DNA of 64,000 bases from Kuschelorhynchus macadamiae (GCA_030620095.1 JAUTXW010000214.1:1616001-1680000), one strand, 5' to 3'; counted from the stretch's first letter, positions 40,030 through 52,410 are shown. Made by a program: numbers and translations. The notes: generated from the letters alone by a model not told the origin.

Positions 40030-41581
40030 AACCGATGTCCTACTTTTAGTTGATGTCTTTGAAAACTTTCGCAAAGTCTGTTTGGAAACATATCAATTGG
40101 ACCCTCTACATTATTATACAGCACCAGGATTAGCATTTGATAGCATGTTAAAAATTAGTGAAGTAAAATTGGACCTCTTAACAGATATTGATATGGTCAT
40201 GTTTATTGAAAAGGGTATAAGAGGGGGAATTTCACAATGCTCAAATAGATACGCTAAGGCTAATAATGAATATATGGGGGCAGAATATAACCCTGACAAA
40301 CCATCTAGCTATCTCATGTATTTCGATGTTGTAAATTTATATGGTGCTGCTATGAGTTATCCTCTGCCTACTGGAGACTTTCAGTGGGTTGAAGATATCT
40401 ATCAGGAAACAAATATTTTAGATGTAGCCGATAATAGTGAATATGGGTATATTTTTGAAGTGGACCTTTATTATCCAAAAGAGTTATTTGAAACACATAA
40501 GGATTTACCACTCTGTCCTGAACATTTAGTACCACCAACTTCAGCTACTTCACTTCCCAAACTATTAACCACTCTTTATGATAAGAAACGTTACGTTATT
40601 CATCACAAAAATTTGCAGCTAGTCACCAAATTGGGTCTAAAAATTGGAAAAATTCATAGGTGTTTAAAATTTAAACAATCTCCATGGCTAAAAAAATATA
40701 TAGATCTAAATACTACTCTCAGAATAAACAGTAAAAACGAGTTTGAAAAAAATTTCTTTAAATTGATGAATAACGCACCATATGGAAAAACAATTGAAAA
40801 TGTACGCAAATATCGTGATATAAAATTAGTTTCGAAATGGTCAGGCAGATATGGTGCAAATTATTACATTTCACAACCTAATTTTCACAGTTGTGAAATT
40901 TTTACAGAAAATCTAGTCTTAATCGAAATGAACCGATTAAACATAAAATTTAATAAACCAATTTACATCGGTATGTCTATTTCAGATATTTCAAAAACGA
41001 TAATATACGATTTTCATTACAATTTTATTATACCGAAATTCCAGTCTAATGCTAAATTAATGTACACTGACACTGACAGTCTTATTTATCTATTTTCAAA
41101 TTATAATATTTATGACTGCATTAGGGAAAATATACATATGTTTGATACGTCAGATTACCCTAAAGACAACGTATACAATATTCAACAAAAAAATAAAAAA
41201 GTTTATGGGCTAATGAAGGATGAATGTTGTGGTCAGGTTATGACTGAATTTATCGGCTTGCGTTCTAAAATGTATTGTTTTAAAACTTTTAGTGATAAAG
41301 ACAGCGCTGCAAACAAAGAAAAAATTGTTAAAAAAGCTAAGGGTATTCAATCTTCAGCATTGAAACAAATTTCTTTTCATGATTATTATCAGTGTCTTTT
41401 TAACAATACTACCATCGATGTTGCGCAAAATTTTATTAGATCCAAAAAGCATAACGTATTTACTATTAATCAAATTAAAACCGCTTTGAGTCCTTTTGAC
41501 GACAAGCGAATAGTTAACTACACGAACTATTATCAACAGTTAAATACAGACACTCTACCGTGGGGATATAACAATGTTTAG
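40013..41581 (+). CDS. POLB: Protein-primed DNA polymerase B, polymerase part
   Basis: This frame continues the previous one after a small indel at about 40,021-40,026. Exo III is YLKTDVLLLVD near 40,022-40,055. Polymerase motif A is YFDVVNLYG (about 40,320), motif B is KLMNNAPYGKTIEN (about 40,760) and motif C is YTDTDSLIY (about 41,062). A KAKG motif and the C-terminal thumb follow. Motif A has N where family B often has S-L-Y. The residues needed for catalysis are present; only the frame break damages the gene in this copy. Confidence 0.92.
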   Translation: MLNYLKTDVLLLVDVFENFRKVCLETYQLDPLHYYTAPGLAFDSMLKISEVKLDLLTDIDMVMFIEKGIRGGISQCSNRYAKANNEYMGAEYNPDKPSSYLMYFDVVNLYGAAMSYPLPTGDFQWVEDIYQETNILDVADNSEYGYIFEVDLYYPKELFETHKDLPLCPEHLVPPTSATSLPKLLTTLYDKKRYVIHHKNLQLVTKLGLKIGKIHRCLKFKQSPWLKKYIDLNTTLRINSKNEFEKNFFKLMNNAPYGKTIENVRKYRDIKLVSKWSGRYGANYYISQPNFHSCEIFTENLVLIEMNRLNIKFNKPIYIGMSISDISKTIIYDFHYNFIIPKFQSNAKLMYTDTDSLIYLFSNYNIYDCIRENIHMFDTSDYPKDNVYNIQQKNKKVYGLMKDECCGQVMTEFIGLRSKMYCFKTFSDKDSAANKEKIVKKAKGIQSSALKQISFHDYYQCLFNNTTIDVAQNFIRSKKHNVFTINQIKTALSPFDDKRIVNYTNYYQQLNTDTLPWGYNNV

Positions 41582-41689
41582 TTTCATTTATTCTTCTTTT
41601 GTTACGGGTAATCTACTATATTCAAAAATTCCGTCTCATCCAGTTAAGAGGTAAATAGTTATATTTTAAATATAAATGCAATATTTAAA

Positions 41690-41992
41690 TTGAAAATATT
41701 ATTTCAGACCACGACTGATATCAAATATTTGGAGGCAAATGATCGCAAAAGATTTCACAACTTGACCCCTGTCAAATATACTCCCGCTGCTACTACAAGA
41801 CAGAATAAACGGATTAAATTAGATGTCGGATCACAACGAAAACACGAACCATTAGCTACAATTTACTGTCACCTCTGTAAGCTACATTTCTGCTTTTGTC
41901 AGGAATCAATTCGCATTCACAGAGCACAGTCATTTGTTGGAACGACGTCGGAACTTGACTTCTACTGCAAGGAATCAATACCCCAGTCATAG
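41690..41992 (+). CDS. Hypothetical Cys-rich frame, possible spliced exon
   Basis: About 95 codons with no Met in the conserved-looking part. The frame follows a good 3' splice-site sequence (attatttcag at 41,697-41,706), so it may be an internal or terminal exon. It contains YCHLCKLHFCFCQE, a Cys cluster able to bind zinc. No family recognised, and the coding status is uncertain. Confidence 0.35.
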   Translation: MKILFQTTTDIKYLEANDRKRFHNLTPVKYTPAATTRQNKRIKLDVGSQRKHEPLATIYCHLCKLHFCFCQESIRIHRAQSFVGTTSELDFYCKESIPQS

Positions 41993-42085
41993 AATTGTTT
42001 TTTTTTGTTATAGCCACATCATAGCTGTCCCATTCCCACCAAACAACAGTTTTTGGATACCAAAAGTAACCTCGTGACAAACAAA

Positions 42086-42283
42086 ATGAACAAATGTTTT
42101 CATCTGTATCAAGCACAGCCACAAGATGATTGGGGATGGCGACAGATGGATGAAGATTATTTCTATGCTAACATCAGTGACAACTCGACTCAAAATTACT
42201 GGACCCGAATTAAAATGGAAACTTCGTACAATATTGCACAATTTGCTTTTTACGAAAGAAAGAAAAGAAAATTTCAAGAATAG
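42086..42283 (+). CDS. Hypothetical small protein near the right end
   Basis: Sixty-five codons from the ATG at 42,086. It is aromatic- and acid-rich at the start (QDDWGWRQMDEDYFY) and basic at the end (YERKKRKFQE). The frame also extends upstream to a tatag acceptor-like site at 42,012-42,016. The product is unknown. The minus-strand frame across the same bases is judged a shadow. Confidence 0.35.
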   Translation: MNKCFHLYQAQPQDDWGWRQMDEDYFYANISDNSTQNYWTRIKMETSYNIAQFAFYERKKRKFQE

Positions 42284-42563
42284 TGTATTTATTAATATTG
42301 TTTTAATAAACATTATTTGAAAGGATTGACTTTTTTTTATATTTCTATCTGAAAATTTAAATAAATCCAAATTATTTCAAAGTTGAGTTTTATTCCATTA
42401 TCTTAATAGAAAATTAGACCAGACTCGAACTCTTGTGGCTCGAACACATTAATTTTAAATAGTTGAAAACAAATCTCGTTATATTAATTATTTTAAGCGC
42501 TATACGTTTTTTATCGTTTATTATTCGAAATAAATATTTAACTTATCTATAAAACCACTTTTT

Positions 42564-42989
42564 ATTGCTCATCTCAATACTACACAAACATCTCCTTATC
42601 TACATCCTCAACCTTTTCTTATCTGCGAACCTGACCTCTAGTCTTACGTCGAACATTAACAGAAAAACAATTCTCGGTACTCGACCTTTTCTTATCTGCG
42701 AACCTGACCTCTAGTCTTACGTCGAACATATTCATTTTAATTAACAGAAAAACAATTCTCGGAATTCGGCGAGGCGAGGCTCTTGTGATGACGCGAGGCG
42801 AAGCTCGCTTCTTGGAAGTTTTTTTCAAAAATCACACCTACCTGTGCAAACCAGGTGTCACGCTTAAGACAGGTGCACAAAAGTGACAGGTAAACACTTC
42901 TTGCAGGCAGGTGAGCCGAAGAGCTCCTGGAACCGATCGGTGGTCAAGATGCCATCGAGGTGACCCAGGACCGCCCCTGCTATACTACT
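42564..42989 (-). repeat. Right terminal inverted repeat of the Polinton
   Basis: The reverse complement matches 20,158-20,583 base for base except at four positions, including the internal duplication (here at 42,607-42,762). Reading inward, it begins AGTAGTATAGC. Confidence 0.95.
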
Positions 42990-42995
42990 CTTGTA
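42990..42995. repeat. Polinton target-site duplication, right copy
   Basis: CTTGTA, identical to 20,152-20,157. Confidence 0.95.
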
Positions 42996-43321
42996 GAATC
43001 TAGATCAGGATATGTCCATTTGTGTCTATTGTTTCTATTTATGCCTTTAATATTAACGAGACAAAACTAGCAGTCGTCATGACGGTTTCGCGGTTCTCTC
43101 CAAACCATTGGTACACCAAACTTTAGGCACTTCCTTTTTCCGGTTGTCCACTGTCTCAAATGTTCAACACATGTTTTACATATGAAATGTGGGGCCCAAG
43201 ATTTATCTTGATCTCTTAAATGCACGCCAAAATAGGCAAGATAAGCTCTTTTCACGAAGTCAAAAATCGTTTTTCTGCTCTCTTTCAAAGTGTATTCACC
43301 ACACACATAACAAAAAAACAT
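42996..43321 (-). pseudogene. Repeated insect gene family of unknown function, 5' part
   Basis: The N-terminal ~108 codons, from the ATG at 43,321 (MFFCYVCGEYTLKESR). They have two CxxC pairs, CYVC and CKTC, and KSWAPHFICKTC then GVPMVWREP, which look like a small zinc-binding domain. An in-frame TAG at 43,067 replaces the residue before FCLVNIKG. The frame then continues through WTYPDLDST to the insertion point and resumes without shift at 20,157. Total length across the split is about 529 codons. Confidence 0.85.
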
Positions 43322-43849
43322 CGGGATGATTTAAGCAGGTACGTCTGCTTGTGGATGCCATTGTTTCAGTTTAGTGTCTTGATACTACAAAACGACCAAA
43401 ATTTACACAAAATGATAGCAAAACTTTACATAGGAAAACTCAGTAATATACTTAATCGAGTACAGCCAAGCAGGTATAGAAGGATCGGGTCATAGGCAAT
43501 TACAGGTATAAAAGTAATTAAGAGCAGTGTATTGAGTAGTTCCTAGTATAGGAACATTGGGTCAGGGGACAATTCTAGGTGTCCATTTGGTTAATTAGAT
43601 TCTGAGAAATTTCTATTTTGACGATTAAGTACATATTTCTCTCTTTATTTGTTGCCCTTTATCAGAAAAAAAATATCAATTAACCTGTAACCTGTATCTC
43701 AAAAACTAGAGCTGATAGAAAAAATCTGGTGGCATTTTTGGAATCAGCACGTTAAAAACATATAAAATCAGATGTTAGATTTCCGGCACCAAATTTTTGT
43801 TTTCATTTTGTTACCCTGTGTTATAGTCGAGTTGTCAGTCATTTATAAT
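43322..43849. other. No gene seen
   Basis: AT-rich flank upstream of the interrupted gene; could hold its promoter. No motif is strong enough to name. Confidence 0.4.
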
Positions 43850-43851
43850 TC

Positions 43852-44280
43852 TTACGACCATGCTGTTTGCGGGGTTCCCATAGGAACGCACGATTTCAAA
43901 TTGCGGGGAAGATACAGACTCTTGATATTATAAAAATGTAGTTTTTTTACAAGAATGTTATGGTCCATGCAATCAAATGCTTTAGATAGGTCGCATGACA
44001 GAACTATATTGAATTCCGAGTTCTGGAAACTGTTCTGAATTGTGGCAACTAGGTCCAAAATTCCCAAGGCCGTACTCCTGTCCCTCCGAAATCCAAATTG
44101 CCCCTCGTTGAAGTATCCTTCTTTTTCAAAAAAAGAACTCAGTTGCATAGCAATGCACTTCTCAACAATTTTTGATATTACTGGGAGAAGTAAGATTGGT
44201 CTATAGTTTTCCAGCATATCAGGGTTGCCCTTTTTATGAATAGGAAAAATATCGGCCTGTTTGAGCACCCCAGGAAAAAT
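43852..44280 (-). pseudogene. LINE reverse transcriptase fragment
   Basis: About 140 codons covering RT motifs 1-4: IFPIHKKGN, the NYRPILLLPVISKIVEK strand, GQFGFRRDRST and SCDLSKAFDCMDH with the first catalytic Asp. A deletion then joins the helix region to CVPMGTPQ (normally GVPQGS). The FADD motif is missing. Jockey/CR1-group by sequence style. It is not the missing half of the LINE at 14,966, as far as the sequence shows. Confidence 0.75.
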
Positions 44281-46879
44281 ATTAAAATATATAAAATTAA
44301 TTTTTTTAATCGACTGATAATTACATTTTTTATTGTTTTAATTACTTTAACATTTAAGTTTTATATATCAGAGCAATTTTTATTTGTTAGGTTAATTATA
44401 ATATCACGTACTCGGTTAAAACTTACTTCCCTAAATTCAAAAGCGTTCTAGGAGGGCACAATTCTAAACTAAGCGGATATTCAAACAGAAGACTTTAAAC
44501 TGTTGGAAAAAATTCCGCGAGAGTATTAGCAGCGAAACACCAATAAGTCAAATTTGGAAAACTGTAAAACGCTAACACAACACCAGGAATAAATAAAGAA
44601 ATATTCATTTAGAAGTCTCTTTTATTAAAACTAGCGCCACCAAGCGTAGATAATCTACCTACTCTACTATCACAATTTTTTATATAAATATTTTCTAATA
44701 AATCCCTTTTCGCTAGAAGACTTAAATAAAGCCACTAAAAAAAGGAAACACTACTCCAGGTATGGATGATGTTTATTACCCTCTATCGCAAAATGTGGGT
44801 TAGTTTACTAAAATTTTTCTCTTTGAAATCTTTAACGAAAAGTATAGGAAGTCGTTCAATAAATATATATGATAAAATTTTCCAAAAAAAAATTATAGAA
44901 AAACTTTAAAATAGGTAAAATTTTAAACGGTTTAAATATTCGAACAGCATATAAAATAGATATTTTTTAGAAAATCTGTTAAACTTAAAAAATTTATGAA
45001 CATTATAAATGCTTCATCAAGGGAGGAACCAAATCCAACTATGCAAATCACTTAATTAAGACGGGTCATATTTTTATAAAAAATTTTAAAATTTTTCTTA
45101 GATAAAATAAGGGTCATACATTGAATATACTGTTAAATATGTTTTAATCATTTTAGGTAGTTTTAGTTTAAGAAAATTTCCGAATCGTCATATTACACCT
45201 AATTATATAAATAGTATTTTACTATTTAAGTTTGTTCAATCGAGAGGAAAAGTCGGAAGAAGCTGCTGTGTAGCGAAGCATGTCACGTGTTGTTAAACAA
45301 ATATAGTTTGTAAAAAGTAACTACTCTTAACAGACTTTCTTTTAGTACCCGATAATACAACTATCTCATTATGTCTCCAGAAAGAAGGAAAGGTCGCATC
45401 TAACTGAATAAAAACTATATCCGTATTCCTTATAGTACATTCTTTATAGTACATTACAAAACGCACATCAAGTATTAGTGTAGCCATATATAAAAGGACT
45501 TCTTTAAAAATACTTTTTCAAAATGTTAGGAAGCAGGAACATTGGCTATAGGATGGATGGCATTAAAGACATATCTAATATTTTCGAGCTTTGTCTAACT
45601 AAAAAACAATGTGGCATGCCTTGCAATTTTTTGCCATATTTGATATTACATTTTAGTACATTATTGAGGAAAAAATCAATTATTTTAGTGACATCTTCTC
45701 TTCAAGTTTATGTATGTCATCTATTAAAGTGTAATTGAGGGTTTCTTATAAAGAAATATTGTAAGACAAACTGCAGTTAACAATATTCATGATTGTTTAA
45801 ATATTTTAGAGCCAAATATTCTCGAGAACGATAATAAGGATCAGCATATATTAGAGAGGAATGTAAAATGGTTTGACCGTGGAAGCTGCCAGAATAAATT
45901 TCCTAAAATGTAAATTATATGGATCGTTTAGAGTTTGGTTATTCCAAGTCTGAAAATGAAATTGGGTTTATTTGAAAAAAAATGTGTTATTAGCGACGAA
46001 AGTAACAGCTGGGGCTTGTAATACGTTTGATTATTAGAATTAATATCTTTAAATTTTCTTTCTATTTTTTGTATTCTTTATCCTAATGAAAAATACTTAA
46101 TTTTTTTTTCTTAAATTACTGTGTTAAAAAGCTATCTTAACAATTGTGTCTATTATTGGATATAAAACTGTCCAGCTTACCGTCAGGTAAAATTATTAGT
46201 GTCCTTTTTTAGTTGCCACTTTATATAACATTAATTTGAATGCTATTTATGTTTAAATAACGTAGAAAAAATTGAATCAGCTTCACTTACATGTACAGGA
46301 ATTTAATTTATATTTTGATACCTAGTTAGAGCTTAAATTATATGAAGTACAAAAAACTTTAAATGAAAAAATTGTAGGATCTTTCTTTTTTTTTAATATA
46401 AAAATTCAAAAAACATCCATAACTTAGTTTTTTAAATGGAACTCCCTGCGTATTATTATTTTGTTAAATGCGCCTCTTTTTTTAACGATATAGATATGCT
46501 AGATTTGATACGTTTATCTGTAGAGAGAATCGAGAAATTTGTCAAATATCGTGCTATGTATTCCTATTGCTTTTTTTAGGATTGTTAGAAGAGAAAACTT
46601 TCTCGCCCAAACGCATTGCGTGTTATGGCTAGGTTTTTGTCAATTTTTTAGATTGTCTTTAAAGGGTATTACACCTGGTTTAGTTATAATCGGCAAGACG
46701 AGGTGCGTTTAATGAAATATTAATACACAGAGTGTACCACTAAAAAATATACATTTTTCAACTTTCTAATGATTTTTAGAAATTGTGGGCCCCCTCAAAA
46801 GACAACGTAAGAAAAATTCTACAAATTTTGTATTTAAAGTTTTCTTGTATCTTCAATAGTTGATCATATAATGTACAGG
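44281..46879. other. No gene seen (2.6 kb)
   Basis: AT-rich sequence with only short open frames lacking motifs (such as 45,293-45,487 and 45,523-45,738). Nothing supported. Confidence 0.5.
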
Positions 46880-47290
46880 TCAAGTGAGTAGACGTCAAAC
46901 GCTAAAACGTGAAGATATGTAAGAAATGAGAGGGCGATTTTTTCACGATTGCAAACAGTTTATTTGACCGTCATTTTGTTCAGCCATCTTGAGTAAGTAC
47001 CACAGTTTTTACAATTAGTTATGGTACACAATTTGAAATCAATCCATTAAGCAGTTTTTTCAGGCTGAATGTTTAAATATTTTATTAAGTTTTTTGTTCC
47101 GCTATCTTGGATTCATACCAAAATGCTACCATATGGACCAAAATTTGAAGTCAATCGGGTAAGTAGTTTTTTAGCTATGCCGCGAACAGGCAGACGTACA
47201 GATCGACGGAACTAAGAAAACATGTTTTTTTTTGGGATCTAAGAACCCCGAAACTTAAAGATCTGAAAAAATGACAATACTTCCCTTTTA
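46880..47290 (-). repeat. Reverse copy of the 12.7-17.0 kb repeat family
   Basis: Reverse complement reads the same ordered words: aaacatgtttt, a cagacagac-type run, gcatagctaaaaaactact, caaattttgg, catatgg and gaacaaaa. Its end, acttcccttttacgaggaaa, mirrors the start of the copy near 12,730. Confidence 0.7.
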
Positions 47291-48079
47291 CGAGGAAAGT
47301 CAAAACCACAAAACTCAATGTATTTTTCCGTTTTCGATAGCAATTTTTTCCTAGTAATTTAACATTGTTACTTGGGGCCGAATTTACGTATATTTTTTGG
47401 TATTTTTATATTTCTCACATTAAAATAAAATCATATTACAGGAAAAATTGTACTTTCATTTCAAGTGTAATTAAAAATGTCTGTCTCTTTGTATAAAATT
47501 TAGTTAGTTATTAATGAAAACATTTTATTCTCTCTTAAATTTACTACAAAAACTAATAATCAAAAACACTAAATATATTAGTGAATATTTGTATGAATTT
47601 TATATAAAAATACCTGCTTTTTCAGGTAAAATCTTGGAGTAGAACACTACTTTATATAGGTTATAATGAGATTTGCGAAACTTAAAATTATAAAATTTTC
47701 GTTAAGTCACGCTATCTTAAAATGTTATTAAAACTCTCATAAAAACTGCACCTCCCTTTATTTTTTACTGACATTAATAGAAATCGGTAACGGCGTTATA
47801 ACGTAAGCGTTTCAGTCATAGAGCGAGATATTGTTAAAAAAATGCTGCTTTGTGTTTGGTTTCAGTTCCAATTCTTCATTTGTAACAAATTTAAACGAAA
47901 ATATGGTAAATATACAGTTTGAAAAAAATTTCAATAACACAAGTAGGTAGGTATGGCTTATTAAAAAAAAACACAATTTGCTTTTATATAATATATTAAG
48001 GTATAAAACTACAACGAAAATCGATTAAACACATGATAACTAAAATTATTGAATACAAGTATTTTTATGAACTCTTATA
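47291..48079. other. No gene seen
   Basis: AT-rich spacer up to the hAT target site. Confidence 0.4.
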
Positions 48080-48087
48080 CTATAGTG

Positions 48088-51000
48088 CAGCGGTTCCCAA
48101 ATGGTGTTCCGCGGAACCCTGGGGTTCCGTAAGAGGCTCCCAAGGGTTCCGCGAAAAGTTAGCCGTCAATGATTTTTTTTTTAATCAAAAATTAATTCAT
48201 ATTCGACATAAAACCTACTAGTATTTTATAAGAATCTTTTAAAATTATTTAGAGGCGAATAAAAAAAAATGAGCAAAAAACTCTGATTTTGCGACTTAAA
48301 AAAGGTGAAAATTCAACAAATATTTTATATTTTTTTTTCAAAATTTGCAAATACCAAAAATATCCTCATTAAACTAAACTCAACATTTTTTTGTTCCTAA
48401 TACTTCGAGATATTTAAACAAATCCAGAAAATGATGATTTTTGGAAAAAAGTATTTTTTTCCTATGGTAAAACCTTGTTTTATAATAAAACAATCCATCC
48501 AAATCGAAAGGGCAAGATTCCAACTATGGTCAATTTGACATGAAATAACCCAAATGACGTAATTATTATTCAGTTTCAATTATCTTCCTTTAAAATGCGG
48601 GACTTCATTTGAAAGCAAACTTCGAATAATTAAAATTTAGAAGCATATTTGCTAAATGCTAAATGCGAGAGACTTAATTTGGGAGCAAACAAAATTCGGA
48701 GAAAATATTGAAATGAAATATACAAAAATACTGATTTGATGTTGCATTACCGACTATGCTAAAGTGTAGTTCATAAGGTGATCATAATTATTGATGACTT
48801 GAAGTGAAATATATTAAAATAGCTAATTACATTCAACAACATATCATGTTTCAATACAAATGAAAATCATGTTTAACCACGTTTAAACCAAGGTTTTAAC
48901 GAACTGTTGGCAACGCAGCGAAATTAGGACCGTCAACTTCACGCGTTTTATGTTGCGTCAGAATTTCGTTACGATGCAACTGTTTTCTTCAGTTTTACGA
49001 GCATTGTTGTCATACGCAGGACCGCAGATATGTATGTTTTAATAGTTTTACGTTTTATACCAATAAATCAACTGGTAAGAATTTATTAGTTTTACAAGAA
49101 AGTAGTTTTTTCTTAAAATATGACTTTTTATATCTTTTACAGTTAACTATGGATAAATGGCTAAAAACTGGGCTTGGCAAAGGGAAATGTGATGCAAGCT
49201 TTTCGAACACTAATATTAATACTATCCAATCTAATCAAACTTCTCAAATCTCATCTTTACCAGAAAGACATTTATTTCAAGACATTTTGGAAGACAGCAG
49301 TAGTGCCAATAATAATTGTGCAGTAAGAAATTAATACTAACATAATTTAATTATTGAATGTAGGCAGGGGAAAAGGGGGTCAATTAAAAAAAAATCAAAT
49401 TAAAACTATGGATAATTGTTTATTATACAAGGGAAAAAATGTTAGATTTTAGCTCGAGTTTGTGCTTCCTGAGGGCTAAAATCTTATTTTTTCCGTGTGT
49501 AATTCATTTTTTTTCCCGTGACTGAAAAAACAAAGATTTAATATTTAAAACAAAAATTATTATTGTAATTAATATAAACTAGTAAAAAAGATTTGGGGAC
49601 CACTTTTAAAAGCAGTTCTGCATATTAAAATATATTTTTTTGGAATTTGGAAAAAAGAGGATTACTTGAAAATTATTAAGCTTAAAAATAGTGTTAAAGA
49701 TGATTTAAAAAATAAAAAATATATCTGAAAAGGGCAAAATGGATTTTTGTTCGGTTTTTTGGTTTTAATATTGTTTTAATATTTTATTTGGATAATATTT
49801 GTTATTAGGATAATATTTTTAAAATTCCCAGACAGAGTCTGAGAATATAATTTGTCAATCTTTATTATTTTGAAATTTAACATATTTTTGGAATTTTTAT
49901 GCAAATTTACTCATTAAAATAATTTTCTTGCATTATTTAATTTTTTATCTTTAAAGTACAAACCCGCAAAATTATACCAGGTCTCTTCAAAAACATAATG
50001 AAATTCAAGCGTGCATGTTTTAAAAAAGTGGTCCTTAATTCGTTTTGATTCGTTTATCGATGTCAAATTTGATTTATTATTTGGGATATCGAAAAATGTT
50101 AAATACAAAAGTTGTAGGGCTTGTTGCAAATATCAAAGATTTTATCTGAGTTTAACATATTGGCAATTATGACTACCGATGGGGGCGCTGAAAAACGTAA
50201 ACAAACATGGCAGACTACGAGTATAAAAGTTACAAATGTGCACGATTATGAACTTCTTTTTTATTGCATTTTTTTTTCAGGGAATAGGTGCGGAAGACTT
50301 CTCTGTTAAACCAAATCAGCAAAACGTAGTGACACCACCTGCCGTCCAGACTGAACGTCAAGAGGGAACTTCTTCAAAAAAGAGGAAATATGATAAGTCC
50401 TATCTGGCGTATGGGTTTATACCGGTAGGAAATGCTGAAAATCCTGATGGGAAATGTGTTATTTGCAACAAGATTTTGTTTAATAGCTCTCTTGTACCTG
50501 CAAAACTTAAGCGTCACCTTGATACTAATCATTCTCACCTAAAAGATAGAAACATAACTTTTTTTGAAAGACAAAGAGATGCACATCAAGCAGGTGTGAC
50601 CGCTTTACAAAAATTTGCAAAATCTGATAATGAAAACGCAACGAAAGCCTCATTCATGCTAAGTTATAGGATTGCACGAGCTGGAAAACCTCATACGATC
50701 GCTGAGGATTTATTAAAACCATGCATGACTGAAGTTGTTACATGCGTGCTTGGAGAGGATTTAGCCAAGAAAGTCGCAGCAGTTCAGTGTTCGAACAAAG
50801 TCGTATCTGACCGAATTCATAAAATTTCAGACCACATCGAAGATAAATTGATTGGTAGATTAAAAAAGAGCAATGCCTTTGCAATGCAACTGGACGAAAG
50901 TACGGATGTTGCCGGACTAGCAATACTGCTGGTTTTTGTTAGGTATCCATTTGAAGGATCTATCGACGAAGATTTATTTCTATGTGCTCCTTTGGAGACC

Positions 51001-52410
51001 AGCACCATTGGAGAAGAAATTTTTAAAATCATTGATAATTATATGAAAAAACATAACATTGATTGGGGTAAATGTATTGATGTATGCAGCGATGAAGCTG
51101 CCGCCATGATAGGAAAAGTAAAGGGAACAGTGTCAAGAATTAAAATTGTTGCGCCAAATTGTAATAGCAGTCATTGCATTTTACATCGTCACGCTCTTGC
51201 CGTAAAAAGAATGCAAGTTGATTTAAAACAAGTCCTTGATCAAGCCATACAAATCGTCAATTTTGTGAAAACACGTCCACTGCAGTCAAGGCTATTTAAA
51301 AAGATGTGTGAAGACATGGAAAGTCAACACCAATCACTCCTTCTACACACAGAAGTGAGATGGCTTTCCAGGGGAAGAGTTTTAACTAGAGTTTGCGAAT
51401 TGCTTGATGAACTGAAGGTTTTCTTTCAGACTCTTTCTTCGCCTGCAAGTGCTATTCATCTTGAACTGTTGTGCGACGAGCGATGGTCAATGAGATTGGC
51501 TTATTTGGCCGACATATTTGCCAAACTTAATACAGTGAGTAGCTCTCTCCAGGGAAGAATGGTAACTAAATTTACGGTAAGCGACAAAATATGTTCATTT
51601 AAAGAGAAAATAGCCTTCTGGAATGAATGTCTTGAACAAAAAAGTTATGACTGTTTTGCGCTACTTCAGCAATTTCTGGATAAAAACGATCTCCAAATCG
51701 CTACAGACGTGGAAAATAGTATTCGCGAACATTTGACAGACCTAAAAAAGTCTTTGGAAGAGTATTTTCCAGAAGAAAAGCTACAGTTACGGGAAATCTA
51801 ATGGGTCCGAAATCCTTTTATGGTTCGCACCAAACCTCCAACATTAACTGTATTGGAGTATGAAAATTTAATTGATATTAAAAATTCATCTACACTCAAA
51901 CAACTTTTTGAAACAAAAGCTACCACGAACCCAAGCCAATTTTGGTTTGGCATAAAAAACGAATACCCGGAAATCGCTGAAAAGGCGATCATGGCGTTAC
52001 TCCCATTTGTGACTACCTACAGATGCGAGGCTGGATTTTCAGCTTACGCCTACACAAAAAATAAGTTTAGGAGTAAGCTAAATGCGGCACCAGACCTCCG
52101 CATCCAATTGTCGGATATAAAACCTGACTTTAATGATATTTTAGCAAAAACAATGAAAAGGTTTCATTCATCACATTAAGTTAAGTAAATGTAATAAATG
52201 TATTAATGTTTTAACTAAATAAATAGGTATTTGTATCTTAAAAAGTCCTTTATTTAAAGTCAAAGTATACTTGCAGAATGCGAAAACTAAGCAAATAAAC
52301 CTCAAAAAAAACAATGTTTTAATAAGTGTATTTTATAGTTAAGCTAGGGTTCCGCCCAAAAATGGTAAATCAAAAAGGGTTCCGTAGCCGAAAGAATTCG
52401 GGAACCGCTG
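48088..52410 (+). mobile_element. hAT transposon, ZBED5-like group
   Basis: Inverted ends CAGCGGTTCCC (48,088 inward and 52,410 inward). Sub-terminal GGTTCCGC motifs recur several times at both ends in opposite orientation. They are flanked by 8-bp duplications ctatagtg (48,080-48,087) and gtatagtg (52,411-52,418), 7 of 8 identical. The 4.3-kb element carries one spliced transposase gene on the plus strand. It is better preserved than the hAT at 5025. Confidence 0.92.
49149..52179 (+). pseudogene. hAT transposase (ZBED5-like), two exons, one stop codon
   Basis: Exon 1 is 49,149-49,322 (MDKWLKTGLGKGK). The intron has GTAAGA at 49,323 and a pyrimidine-rich CAG ending at 50,280; phase 0 joins on both sides. 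Exon 2 runs from 50,281 in the same frame to 52,179. Domains are a BED-type finger (CVICN...LKRHL..NH), DESTDVAG with the first catalytic Asp, CSDEAAAMIG with the second, the HRHAL segment, and the C-terminal CEAGFSAY...FRSKL dimerisation motif. The only visible lesion is a TAA at 51,799 in an otherwise continuous frame of about 690 codons, just before the dimerisation region. Confidence 0.88.

Larger units (their letters stand above)
20158..42989. mobile_element. Maverick/Polinton (adintovirus-like) element, complete ends
   Basis: A 22,832-bp element bounded by 426-bp inverted repeats starting AGTAGTATAGC (AG...CT ends as usual for Polintons) and a perfect 6-bp duplication. Subtracting the nested retrotransposon (31,382-36,693) and its 14-bp duplication leaves about 17.5 kb, within the known Polinton range. 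It encodes the full diagnostic set: protein-primed DNA polymerase, retroviral-type integrase, packaging ATPase, adenain-like protease, minor and major capsid proteins, plus a PLA2-domain protein. PLA2 and a pX-like protein are features I associate with adintoviruses. The four visible differences between the inverted repeats argue for a fairly recent insertion. Confidence 0.97.

Noticed and set aside
42008..42370. 120-codon minus-strand frame near the right end of the Polinton
   Set aside because: Opposite to a frame with more protein-like composition, and no motif. Both are weak; the plus-strand one was kept at low confidence.
44281..46879. Possible host gene in the longest element-free stretch
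   Set aside because: Only short frames without motifs or splice-consistent structure were found.
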